From Nansenia antarctica (taxonomy: Eukaryota > Chordata > Actinopteri > Argentiniformes > Microstomatidae), in assembly GCA_963989245.1 (NCBI GenBank), contig OZ022346.1:55859309-55923308 (forward strand): DNA of 64,000 bases, given 5' to 3'. The notes under the pieces are model-generated. The model was given only the letters and a program-made list of their open reading frames with translations. It made no database searches and was not told where the DNA came from. This document shows, in pieces, positions 48,850 through 59,487 of this stretch; within the stretch, counting starts at the first letter, position 1; every line of letters begins with the position of its first letter. A program made the translations under genes and the position numbers.

Positions 48850-49869
48850 TTAATGAGACACTTGAGGTTGCTTCTCTTTTATACGCTTTGACAGTTCTGG
48901 AGGCAGTGTGGCAACAGCAGTCACCAGGCTGCTCTCCACACTCAGTCTGTTCCTTGGCTTGGTTTTGATGTGGGTCAAAGCTGTCACTTCACACATACAT
49001 GTAGATCCAAAAGGCAAAAGTTCATTCAATGCACACTTTCCCAGCACTGGATATTCCTTTTCAACATCACACCAACACTCTGTCAATGACTTGTCAGCAT
49101 GTGCCATCTTCAACCCACGATCAGAGGACATGTCTGTCAGATTTTCCTGCAGGCTTGCAGGAAGGCTGCTGCTGCTCCTGTCATTCACTCTGAATGGGTT
49201 CCTCACCCAGTCCAGTTTTTCTGACTTTGTTTCAATGTCATGAAAGTACTGGTTGAAGTCAGTGTCAAGTTTGGACAGATGTGCTTTAACTATTTTCACC
49301 ACAGGACCTCTGTCAGCATCAGTGGTGGTGAGATGGCCATCAAGCAGTGGGAAACAGCTCACATCTCCATCCTTACATTTCCTCTCCCATAATTTAACCT
49401 TCTTTATAAATCCATTCACTTTGTCATACATGTTAAGTATGTGTGAGTACTTGCCCTGAAGTGAAAGGTTGAGCTCATTCAGCTTAGTGAAGACATCAGC
49501 AAGATATGCCAGCTGCGCAACCGACACTGCATCCTCAAACAGGATTGCAAGAGGAAGGTCGTTTTCTGTCAGGAAAGCAAACACCTCGATGCGCAATTCA
49601 TAGAGCCGCAGCAGCGTTTTTCCACGAGACAGCCAGCGAACGTCTGTGTGAAGCTGCTCATGCTCTGACCCGCTGCCATGACAAAGAGTTTGAAACAGTC
49701 TGTGGTTCATTGGCCGGGACTGAATGAAGTTAATCACCTTAACTGCGTCGTCCATAACTGCACTTAACTCGGGGCTCATCCTTTTGCTGGCGAGTGCCTC
49801 CCGGTGAATAATACAGTGTATCCACTTAATTTGGGGGTTCACCCTCATCACACGCCCAAGCAGCCCAAT
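48850..49869 (-). pseudogene. hAT transposase C-terminal two thirds (ZBED5/SCAND3-like)
   Basis: A 334-codon open stretch (M-like start at 49851; similarity begins a few codons earlier). Motifs are IHCIIHREALASKRM, TDVRWLSRGKTLLRLYEL, FTKLNELNLSLQGKYSHI, and near the end LTHIKTKPRNRLSVE with KEKQPQVSH. The D.RWLSRG block and the C-terminal dimerisation region are kept. The region with the first catalytic acidic residue is lost between the BED half-finger and IKWIHC, so the protein could not transpose. The long intact frame suggests a young loss. Related host genes (ZBED5, FAM200) exist, but the intact termini and target duplication show this is an element. Confidence 0.88.
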
Positions 49870-49880
49870 GGCTTCATTGA

Positions 49881-50063
49881 ATTATTAGCCAGGACTTCGC
49901 CGCAGAAAAAGCACTGTGGCTGTGGTGGATCAGCCGATGTACATGTAAATCCCCACAAAACATATGTTTCCAGATAATAGCGGGGTCCTTTTTTTTTTAT
50001 TATTATCTGACCGTCTGATCTGCCTCTGATCTGACTGTTACTGTAGCTGGTCGTTTTAACCAT
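49881..50063 (-). pseudogene. hAT transposase N-terminus with half a BED finger
   Basis: Starts at 50063 and reads through YYLETYVLWGFTCTS, then PQPQCFFCGEVLANNSMKP. The Cys pair is the first half of the BED zinc finger of this transposase group. The expected second half (the His/Cys end) is missing: after SMKP the sequence jumps to the catalytic region in another frame and this frame stops at 49848-49850. Confidence 0.85.
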
Positions 50064-50356
50064 CTGTCCATCTTTGCCGTATACTGACAGGCCTAGCTGA
50101 CTTGCGCGCGAAAATTATCGTGAACGTGATTTAAATGTGACGTGACTACCACTTGTGTTACAGTCCTCACCTGTCGGGGAGGAACTTAAGTTGCAGCGTA
50201 CCATTTTAACAACAGGTTTATGAAACGACTATATTTAATTATTTTTTTGGAAAGGGAAATAAAGTATAATTCCAAATCTTTCCACGTACCCCCTGCAATC
50301 CCTTCACGTACCCCTAGGGGTCCGCGTACCCCCGGTTGGGAACCACTGCTCTAGAG

Positions 50357-50606
50357 GGCCAAGGCTGACTTTATTCACCAAAAATGCATAAATTATGATG
50401 CTTCATTTTATAGCTAATCATAGTTGCTAGGTAAATACAACATAAAACACTAGCACTGGTGGCGAGTGTCGTGGAATTGTTTGGCAGTTAGTGAGTTCAA
50501 GAGTTTAGGAACGTCTACCTGTACGTCTGTGTAGAAACTCCTAACAATTACTCTAGTAGCATGAACAAACTAAAGTTCAGCACCAACGATTCTACAAGGC
50601 AGAACT
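50357..50606. other. Unassigned
   Basis: Short unique sequence between the hAT element and the MITE. Confidence 0.4.
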
Positions 50607-50828
50607 CGTGACGTTGATTTTTTTTACATAATCTGATCCATTAGGTGTTTATTAATGCCTGTGTGGTGTTATTTTTAAAATGTTTACATTTTTTAGTTAG
50701 TAATTAATAAAATACTAAGGTTTCGTCGTATGACGTCTCACAAAACATAATGGAATGTAAAAACTTTGACACTCAATATCTCTGAACTGCCCTAAACGGA
50801 GATAGAACCTTATCATTCTAAGATCACG
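50607..50828. mobile_element. MITE family A, copy 3 (left inverted repeat deleted)
   Basis: Starts CGTGACGTTGA then jumps to the TTTTTTACATAATCTGATCC core, losing most of the left inverted repeat. It ends ACCTTATCATTCTAAGATCACG. The target flanks cannot be matched. Confidence 0.85.
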
Positions 50829-50875
50829 AAATAATGAACATTGACAATCAATCTATGCAGGCTCTGTTGCTAGTG

Positions 50876-51172
50876 CTACTGTGCTAGCCTAATAGTGCTA
50901 GCCTCATAGTGCTAGCCTCATAGTGTTAGCCTCATAGTGCTAACCTCATAGTGTTAGCCTCATAGTGCTAGCCCCATAGTGCTAGCCCCATAGTGCTAGC
51001 CCCATAGTGCTAGCCTCATAGTGCTAGCCTCATAGTGCTAGCCTCATAGTGCTAGCCTCATAGTGCTAGCCTCATAGTGCTAGCCTCATAGTGCTAGCCT
51101 CATAGTGCTAGCCTCATAGTGCTAGCCTCATAGTGCTAGCCTCATAGTGCTAGCCTCATGGCTAGTGCTAGC
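50876..51172. repeat. 14-bp minisatellite (TAGTGCTAGCCTCA)n
   Basis: About 21 copies. Variants AGTGTTAGCC and GCCCCA cluster in the left half. Each unit contains the palindrome GCTAGC. Confidence 0.97.
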
Positions 51173-51227
51173 CTCGTGATTGGAATGAGACAGGATAACC
51201 CCTCCCATTAGGGGGTTGACCGTTTGT

Positions 51228-51350
51228 CTTCTCAACTCTCATTGGCTGTGTCTGTTGTCTTCTCAACTCTCATTGGCTGTGTCTGTTGTCTTCTCAACTC
51301 TCATTGGCTGTGTCTGTTGTCTTCTCAACTCTCATTGGCTGTGTCTGTTT
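51228..51350. repeat. 31-bp repeat, 4 copies, each with an ATTGG word
   Basis: Unit CTTCTCAACTCTCATTGGCT followed by GTGTCTGTTGT, exact 31-bp spacing at 51228, 51259, 51290 and 51321. Confidence 0.97.
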
Positions 51351-52709
51351 CTGCCAGGATGCATGTACCCTCCCTGCCAGTTTCCACTCAGGAATGGAGT
51401 TCTTTCTTTCCCCAGCATTTAATCTCATTAGAAGTCATTAGAAAGATGTGGATTATTATGTATAGCTATTTGGTGCTTCATAGCTATGTTTAGTCTTTAG
51501 AAGCTCTGTGTTTTGTGGGGGGCTGCAAAGTGCCAAATGTTTTAGCCTAAACACATTTCCAAGGTGAACATGTAGGGCTTGAGTATTCTCAGCTAAAGCA
51601 GTACAGTCCAGATGATGAATTAGGCTGTCTGGAGATGTTTATTAGCTTGCTCACTTTGTTGTTCTGGGGCCATTTCTAATCTGGTTTCTGGCTCGTCTGG
51701 GTGGGTGACATTGATCTCCCTCTAGGGGATCAGCGGTGTCAGTAGCATAATGTAGCATAATGTTTACATCTACAGTACGCGTGGGCTAGCCGTGGATGTG
51801 GTTTGGTTCTCATTGTGCTCACATTATATTATCTAAGACTTCATACTAACAAAACATTAACAAACCTACATCAACAACTGGCTATTGGAGGAGGATGGAT
51901 ACATGTTCTCATTCCTCTTACATGATATTATCTGAGTCTGTGTTCATACTAACACACATAAACAAACACCTTACATGACCCGCGAGTGATGAGAAGAGCT
52001 GTCTCAAGGCCAAGCATCACTAAGATCAGAGAAAATGTTTGAAATTATATCTATAATGATTGTAGTTGGGCTTTTAGCCTTTTAGAAGAAAAAACGACCT
52101 CTTCTATAATTGCTCTTAGCTATCGTACTGTATGGTTCAATAAGGACCCAGATGACGGACAGAGAGATAAGGTCCGGCTGACCTCCATTGATGATCAAGA
52201 GGAGCCGGGCTACAAACAGCCAGCTCAGAGGAAAGGGTAATGATCGACTTAAGCATCGCTTTAGAACTCCGTATCCCTGCTTAAATGGGCCAGTGAAGTG
52301 TTGATTCTGCTTTTAAACGGAAAGGCTTTGAAAGTTAAAGAGCCTTGAAAAGTTTTTGTCAAAGCTTGGGTGTAAGCATGACTCTGAGTCTCTGCCTTTT
52401 TGACGGATGTCTTTGGAGGGCTTTAACGTTTGAAGTCGAACGGTCAAGTGAAGGACATCCTTCGTCCTTTTGAGAGGTAACATGAATGCAGGATTTCTCA
52501 TTTGACTGGGTATGGCGAGGACGCTTGGATGGACATTTCAACCCTGAGAAAACAACCCTAGCCATGGCACAGTTTTATAACCCTCACTGCTTGCTTCAAG
52601 CTCCTGCTGTGTTGGTGGTATTGGACGTATACAATAATATTACACAGAGAGAGACAGTGTGTAGAGGGAGAGGACGAGAGAATGAGAGAATGAGAATGTT
52701 AGGCTGTGT
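51351..52709. other. No gene recognised
   Basis: Mostly unique. The open frames around 52310-52565 are short and unrecognised. Confidence 0.45.
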
Positions 52710-52924
52710 AAAGGTGTACATAGGGGCGCTTAGGTGGAGTAGCGGGTTAAGCGCTGATCATGTAACCGCAGGGTCCCCCGTTCGATTCCGGCCGGGGACA
52801 TATCCTGCATGTCATCCCTCCTCTCTCTCACCCATCCTTCCTGTCATAATCTATACTGTATCTGTCAAATAAAATGAAAAATATGAGTGGGACTGCCCGA
52901 CTCAGAAAAAAAAAGGTGTACATA
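52710..52924 (+). mobile_element. tRNA-derived SINE with 13-bp target duplication
   Basis: The SINE is about 52723-52911. It has an A-box-like TAGGTGGAGTAGCGG and a B box CGTTCGATTCC at 52779-52789. The body is CATGTCATCCCTCCTCTCTC and the end an A-run. The direct repeat AAAGGTGTACATA is perfect at 52710-52722 and 52912-52924, suggesting a recent insertion. Confidence 0.93.
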
Positions 52925-53988
52925 CAGTATACAAAGGTGTATGTATATAAGGTGAGTGAGTGATTCATGTCTGTTTTAGGCAGTAAAGATTATGTTTTTA
53001 TTTTTATTTATTTTTCTGGGCGGGGGGGGTCCAAAGAAAATCCAGCCCTCTGAATCCAAGCCATTGAATCCAGTGGATGCGGGATGCAGGGAAAGAGAGA
53101 TTAGCCCCAGCTGTTTCTTTCAGCTACCCTAAACCGCCCTTTTTTACTCTGAAATCAAATCATTCATGTCGACACTCTGATCGTAAACCTGACACGAGGA
53201 CAGTAACAGAAAAGGACTCTGTTTAAAGGGAGTTCTCTGTTTATTGCATCAAGGACAAGGAGTATTTCAGGGGCTGGTTGTCTCCTGCAAGGTTATGGAC
53301 TCAGTCTCCAGCACCCCTGTACCCTCCGTCTAGCGTATCCACTAATAGAAAGCGCGAGGGTAACCCTGCCAAGCTTAGTTATTACAGCTCTGCTCCCTAG
53401 TGGAATTCAGGTTTGGAAAATAGGCCATTATATTTCCATGAACAGTGATTTCTTTTCAACTCAAACTGCAAAACCCATAATGGAGGGCGGTATGAGGGAA
53501 CAGTAGGGCCTGTATTTTATGACGACCCTCAATGAGTTGCCAGAAGGCCTGTCTTAATGTCTTAGAGTAGTTTAAAAAAGTGAACTTCGCTGAGCTTGAA
53601 TGATGGATAGCTATACAGGGAGTTCCCCTGGGCTTAGTCAGATCTGAACCTCACAGGGACACAGTAAGCCGATCAATCCATTCTCTATCTATTCTATCCG
53701 TGCCGCGTCTAGACAGTGTCGGAAACCCCACAGGCGTGAAGGGGGGTGGGGTGGGGTGGGGGGGGCGGGTGCCATCTTGATGTCCCCCAACTGGGAATCT
53801 TTCAGGGTGATTTTCCAAGAAAGTTAGAAGCCGACGTACACGCACGTTATCCTGGGCCAAGACTGCGCCTACGTAGCGAGAAGCTATTTTCAGAAGCCTG
53901 CCTGTGCCGCACTCGTGTGAGGAGGTGAGTAACAATCGAAAAACAAAGATGAAAAAGAGCTGAGGAGAAACAGTCAATACGCTCCGAC
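52925..53988. other. No gene recognised
   Basis: Unique-looking, with a G-rich stretch at 53740-53768. No coding motif. Confidence 0.45.
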
Positions 53989-55110
53989 GCGCGTGGCGTC
54001 AGTGGGGGTCCGGAGGCGCGTGGCGTCAGTGGGGGTCCGGAGGCGCGTGGCGTCAGTGGGGGTCCGGAGGCGTGGCGTCAGTGGGGGTCCGGAGGCGTGT
54101 GGCGTCAGTGGGGGTCCGGAGGCGCGTGGCGTCAGTGGGGGTCCGGAGGCGCGTGGCGTCAGTGGGGGTCCGGAGGCGTGGCGTCAGTGGGGGTCCGGAG
54201 GCGTGTGGCGTCAGTGGGGGTCCGGAGGCGCGTGGCGTCAGTGGGGGTCCGGAGGCGCGTGGCGTCAGTGGGGGTCCGGAGGCGCGTGGCGTCAGTGGGG
54301 GTCCGGAGGCGTGTGGCGTCAGTGGGGGTCCGGAGGCGCGTGGCGTCAGTGGGGGTCCGGAGGCGCGTGGCGTCAGTGGGGGTCCGGAGGCGTGGCGTCA
54401 GTGGGGGTCCGGAGGCGCGTGGCGTCAGTGGGGGTCCGGAGGCGCGTGGCGTCAGTGGGGGTCCGGAGGCGTGGCGTCAGTGGGGGTCCGGAGGCGTGTG
54501 GCGTCAGTGGGGGTCCGGAGGCGCGTGGCGTCAGTGGGGGTCCGGAGGCGCGTGGCGTCAGTGGGGGTCCGGAGGCGTGGCGTCAGTGGGGGTCCGGAGG
54601 CGTGTGGCGTCAGTGGGGGTCCGGAGGCGCGTGGCGTCAGTGGGGGTCCGGAGGCGCGTGGCGTCAGTGGGGGTCCGGAGGCGCGTGGCGTCAGTGGGGG
54701 TCCGGAGGCGTGGCGTCAGTGGGGGTCCGGAGGCGTGTGGCGTCAGTGGGGGTCCGGAGGCGCGTGGCGTCAGTGGGGGTCCGGAGGCGCGTGGCGTCAG
54801 TGGGGGTCCGGAGGCGTGGCGTCAGTGGGGGTCCGGAGGCGTGTGGCGTCAGTGGGGGTCCGGAGGCGCGTGGCGTCAGTGGGGGTCCGGAGGCGCGTGG
54901 CGTCAGTGGGGGTCCGGAGGCGCGTGGCGTCAGTGGGGGTCCGGAGGCGCGTGGCGTCAGTGGGGGTCCGGAGGCGTGTGGCGTCAGTGGGGGTCCGGAG
55001 GCGCGTGGCGTCAGTGGGGGTCCGGAGGCGCGTGGCGTCAGTGGGGGTCCGGAGGCGCGTGGCGTCAGTGGGGGTCCGGAGGCGCGTGGCGTCAGTGGGG
55101 GTCCGGAGGC
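53989..55110. repeat. 25/27-bp GC-rich minisatellite, about 42 copies
   Basis: Core TGGCGTCAGTGGGGGTCCGG preceded by GAGGCG, GAGGCGCG or GAGGCGTG, so units are 25 or 27 bp. It keeps all plus-strand frames open for about 350 codons; these are not genes. It is strongly CpG-rich against its AT-rich flanks. Confidence 0.97.
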
Positions 55111-55402
55111 GAGCGAAACCCTGAACACACGTGAGGAAAAGGCTTGGAGGTGCCGCTCAGAACGCAGATGGATAATCCAGAGGAGACACCTATAATATGT
55201 TTGTTATTGTCGATTAATCTCATATGGTTTGGACTGCTCGTATACCGTACCATTAAACTGATTATAGGCTTAATATGTCGTTTATATGTCGTAATATTTT
55301 ACTGCGTCAAACATTGCTATAAAACACAACGCCGTAAATGACACGATCTTAACCAAGCGGGTGATTGAGATGGAATGCAAAGCTCTGGTCTCATTCCCTG
55401 GG
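55111..55402. other. Unassigned
   Basis: Short AT-rich unique sequence. Confidence 0.4.
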
Positions 55403-56040
55403 GCAAAATAATTATAATAACTTTATTTGTATAGCGCTTTTCCTGCAAACGTTGCAGCTCAAAGTGCTTTAATCATTATGTAATCGTCATTTAATTATTT
55501 TGTAATTTAAATGCAATATTAAAAGGATGGGTTTTTATCATCTTCATTTAATTATTTAGTCATTTAAAGGCATTGGCCATATTAAAAAGATGGGTTTTTA
55601 GTCTTGACATGAACATATGTGCTGAGGTTGCATCCCTAATGTAAACTGGCAGTGAGACACAATCTGGGTGTATAAATTGAGAATGCAGCCTCACCAAATC
55701 TCTTCTGTTGTACATGTGGTACACAGAGAAAACCAGTGTCAGAAGACCTGAGAGCTCTATTGGGCTGATATGCTAGCAGAAGACCTGAGAGCTCTATTGG
55801 GCTGATATGCTAGCAGAAGACCTGAGAGCTCTATTGGGCTGATATGCTAGCAAAAGACCTGAGAGCTCTATTGGGCTGATATGCTAGCAGAAGACCTGAG
55901 AGCTCTATTGGGCTGATATGCTAGCAGAAGACCTGAGAGCTCTATTGGGCTGATATGCTAGCAGAAGACCTGAGAGCTCTGTTGGGCTGCTATGCTAGCA
56001 GAAGACCTGAGAGCTCTATTGGGCTGATATGCTAGCAGAT
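55403..56040 (-). mobile_element. L2-like LINE 3' end with internal tandem expansion
   Basis: Same family as 42141-42505, inverted: CTTTATTTGTATAGCGCTTT, GCAAACGTTGCAGCTCAAAG, GATGGGTTTTTAGTCTTGAC, GAGGTTGCATCCCTAATGTA. The 3' part GGGTTTTTA..CATTTAATTATTT is itself duplicated (about 55520-55600). A 37-bp piece of the reverse transcriptase region is repeated eight times at 55741-56036. Confidence 0.87.
55741..56036. repeat. 37-bp repeat, 8 copies, derived from the LINE
   Basis: Units start at 55741 with AGAAGACCTGAGAGCTCTAT and recur every 37 bp. The matching place in the other LINE copy (about 42190-42225) has one unit. Confidence 0.95.
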
Positions 56041-57170
56041 CCAAATCCAGAATGGTGTGATTGTCTATTTACATTTTCGTATTATTTGATCATTGGTTGC
56101 ATCTAAAGCATATCCAAAACTGTAACAGACATGTTATATTCTTTTTTCCTGAGTCGTGTTGAGGCTTGAGATGTGAATACCGAATTAGCATATTTGTTGC
56201 GTAGACGACAAACCCCTCTCTGTGAGCTGAGACGGGCACAGAGGTGTCACTGTAATCGTTGCCAAGAGCGCAAGTCTGGCTCAAACCTCAGATGGTACGC
56301 GTGTACACTGCTTTGTCATCGACAGTGAAAAACTTCTGCTTTAGTTTTTTTTCCATTTGAAAAAAAGAAACCTGTGTTTCGAAAACTAGGAGTGAGGTGT
56401 TTGGAGTCTTTAGATGGTACTATATGAAAGACAGCAACCTTTCAGAATGGGCCTTTCTTCTGGGAAATGACCCCTCAGAGTTGTGTGACTGTCTGAAGTG
56501 GTATATAGTCTTTTGGGAACTTTGTGCATCTGCTTGGTGCATCTGTGGGTGCCAGCCTTTGTTCAACAACAGCAAGCAGCATCATCTTAAATTGGGCTAG
56601 AAATCATTCAGCACCATTAAGGTCTCCCAGCGCCGTATCCTCCATGATTGATGCGCTCGGTGACAGGAGACATATTTCTTAATTATGGTCTGCACGGCAG
56701 GGGAGGCCGTTAGAACCTCTGAGTCATCACAAGCAGGAGAGAGGACGTTACGAGCAGGTGACAGCAGAGCAGCACTGCGGCATTCTGGGACTGCGGCCCT
56801 CCAAGAGGCGCCACGGTGTGTATCTCAGCCAGGTACCGTAACGTGGCGTGATGTGAGCAGGTGTAATCTCAGGCATGCAGCATTACATATCTCTGGGGTA
56901 GAGGAGACTGCCTAGTCCCACTCCTCATTGAACCTGATTGATTCATTTCCAAACTCATTTCAGTTGCACATGGTGTCTGCGACAATGCATCTACACTGCA
57001 GTAATGTACAGTGGTAGGCGTGTGAAACAGTCATCGTACGTGTGTAGTATATTAGACCTCTACTCTCCTGACTTAAACATGATGGGGTTTCTATCTGCCC
57101 CCACACAATCCCTGGGCATGTTGAATGGGTCCCACACACACACTGGATAACTAGAACAGGCTGGCAGTAT
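56041..57170. other. No gene recognised
   Basis: Unique-looking. 56397-56600 is open on the plus strand but has no recognisable domain or splice context. Confidence 0.45.
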
Positions 57171-57186
57171 GGTGTGCTGCATCACC

Positions 57187-57232
57187 TGGGGGGAGCGGGG
57201 GGGGGGGAGCGGGGGGGGGGGTGGCTGTACAA
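57187..57232. repeat. G-run pair
   Basis: Three G-runs of 5-11 bases separated by AGC, able to form a quadruplex in principle. Confidence 0.8.
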
Positions 57233-57404
57233 TCTGCCACACGCCACGCTTTCCTCCTCTCCCTCCCTCTCTCGTGTCGAACCACGGAGGCGTTGCAGCG
57301 GGTCCCCATCGCCACCGCATCCCACAATGCCGCACGTCTGCCTGCCAGAGCCAGGTAACCAGGCAACAGCCCCCAGCCTGTCGTAGGGGAAGGGAAGGGT
57401 GTTT

Positions 57405-57561
57405 GCTGAAGAGAAGAGGAGAGAGAGAGAGGAGAGAGAGAGGAGAGAGAGAGGAGAGAGAGAGAGAGGAGAGAGAGGAGAGAGAGGAGAGGAGAGAGAG
57501 GAGAGAGGAGAGAGAGAGAGAGAGGAGAGAAGAGAAGAGCGAGAGGAGAGAAGAGAGAGAG

Positions 57562-57593
<32 letters not shown>

Positions 57594-57668
57594 GAGAGAG
57601 AGGAGAGAGAGGAGAGAGAGAGGAGAGAGAGAGAGGAGAGAGAGAGAGGAGAGAGAGGAGGCGGAGGC
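57405..57668. repeat. (GA)n with GGAGA phasing, purine array
   Basis: About 260 bp of GAGAGAGGA-type units on the plus strand. Confidence 0.95.
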
Positions 57669-58304
57669 GGAGGCTGGGTCTTCTCTTAAGAGGTTGTGCC
57701 ACCCCGCCCGGGCTCTCCCGGAGAAGAAGGATTCCTCACTCTGTCATTAATTTATCTCCAGTTTGCGTCTTGCTGTTTTCTGTTCGGCTGCCCCCGACTC
57801 CCTCAAATCCCCCGACACCCACACCTCCTCGAGGATTCTTCGGGCTGCCTGCCGTACTGCGTGGGATGTGGGCAGAGGCAGTAGCGTTAAGGGGGGGTTT
57901 CCGGTTATAAAATGGGTCATGAAAATTGTCGGGTTGGCAGTTACATTTCGGAGTATTTTTAGTTTAGCCGTTTATTTAGCTATTTATTATTTTAGAGTGA
58001 CATTTTTTTGTTTCTCTGTCCAGTTAAAAATATATATCCACCCCTGTTGAACGCGCTCGGCTGAGGTTTATCTACAGTGTGCGTGTGCGTGTGAGAGTGC
58101 CTGCGTGCGTGCATGTGTGCGCGCGCATCCCTTGTGTCAGTGTCCTTGGCTCAGGCGGCTAATAGACAATTTGCCGTGTCTCCGCGCCGACACCTCAGGA
58201 TGTGCTAAGCCTCACCTGTCAGGAACAAAATGGACGACTCCATCTCCACTGCAGGCAGTCAGCACCCACAGACTGACCTCTGGAGTGGCTCTACCCAGCA
58301 CACT
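57669..58304. other. No gene recognised
   Basis: Unique-looking. A GT/GC-rich stretch lies at 58078-58125. Confidence 0.45.
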
Positions 58305-58440
58305 GGTAACAGCACACTGGTAACACACTGGTAACACACTGGTAACAGCACACTGGTAACACACTGGTAACACACTGGTAACACACTGGTAACACACTGG
58401 TAACACACTGGTAACACACTGGTAACCAGCACACTGGTAA
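58305..58440. repeat. 11-bp repeat (ACACTGGTAAC)n
   Basis: About 11 copies, some preceded by an extra AGC giving 14-bp units. Confidence 0.96.
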
Positions 58441-59487
58441 CAGCAGCTTCTGCAGGAATAACTACATTCATAAACTATGGAACAGATGAAAATAAATGGA
58501 TTTTCTTTGTACATGTAGAGATTTAGATTCCATGCTCGGGCGCTGACACGTCTGGTATTTAGCAGATATTTAGCAGGTATTTCACACATCCTGCAAATGT
58601 TCAAGCTGTAATTGCCTCATTTCACAATGCGTCCAATTACCTAATACATTGTGAGTGTCCCACACAGCAACTGTGTGGCTACAGGTTTGGCACATGAGGC
58701 TTATAGGCAAGGAGGAGAGAATAGTTTTGTTAAAATATTGTTACCAATCAGATAGCTGCCACCTCTTATTTATTCATATATCCCAATCAAAGTTTGTTTT
58801 CAGCTGTGAGCGCTAAGGTGTCGCTATGGAGATGTGTCCAGATAGTCATTTCTACCTCAGAGTCTCAGAGACACAGCGTCAGTGTTCGAAGGCGTCAACG
58901 TTCGCTGCCTCATGCGACACCTCCGTTAATGAGTGACAGCTAGAGGTCATAGGTGACACGCCCCGCCCCCCCCCCCCCCCCCTCCCCATGGTTGCGGAGA
59001 CCCGTTTGACATCTCGCCCCGTCACCCGCGAGGCCCTCGGGCAGCGTGCTGCTGACAGTGAGTGGCGGCAGAGGACAGCGGCCTGATCTGACACCAGCTG
59101 AAGCTGTGGCCTGACCTGGCCTGACCCTCTCCTGCCCTGTCAGAGTCAGCACACCCTGTCACCCCCTGTCACCCTCTGTCACCCTCCCTGACAGGCAAGG
59201 TTCCTTTCTGCCCCCCTCACACACGCGTGATCGTTCGTTCTGCATAACGATCTGGCGTGTCCAGAGAAAGGCGAGGGGAGTTCCAGGTTCTGGGATGTCA
59301 GAGCTAGCTGGTACTGTAGAATGTGTCAAAGCATGAAGACATGTGCATTATGCAGGAAAGGAGAGTGGCAGTGTATTATAGTTATTACGCACTCAATCAG
59401 GAGGAGACCTTTTCGAGTGGAGGAGCAGGGGAAGGAGGAGAAGGAAGGAGAGTTGTTGAGAAACGCTTCCACTCCGCCTGTATTTAT
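58441..59487. other. No gene recognised
   Basis: Unique-looking, with a C-run of over 20 bases at about 58963-58981 and a CACCCTCTGTC tandem near 59157-59185. Confidence 0.45.

Larger units (their letters stand above)
47634..50356 (-). mobile_element. hAT transposon with transposase remnant, 2.7 kb
   Basis: The element is 47642-50348. Termini CAGTGGTTCCCAACC match as inverted repeats, and the 8-bp direct repeat CTCTAGAG flanks both sides exactly (47634-47641 and 50349-50356). The minus strand carries a ZBED5/SCAND3-type transposase with an internal deletion. Repeated GTACCCC words occur near both ends. The 3' third (about 47880-48850) holds extra AT-rich sequence and two (CA)n tracts at 48431-48480 and 48625-48706. 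Confidence 0.95.

Noticed and set aside
49848..50063. Domesticated ZBED-type host gene
   Set aside because: Intact inverted termini, an exact 8-bp target duplication, a frameshift and a missing catalytic segment indicate a defective transposon.
53993..55195. Three overlapping plus-strand frames of about 350-400 codons
   Set aside because: All three frames of one GC-rich minisatellite; no start context or non-repeat domain.
56397..56600. 67-codon frame as a possible exon
   Set aside because: Trp/Cys-rich composition without a known domain; stops occur just outside without splice consensus.
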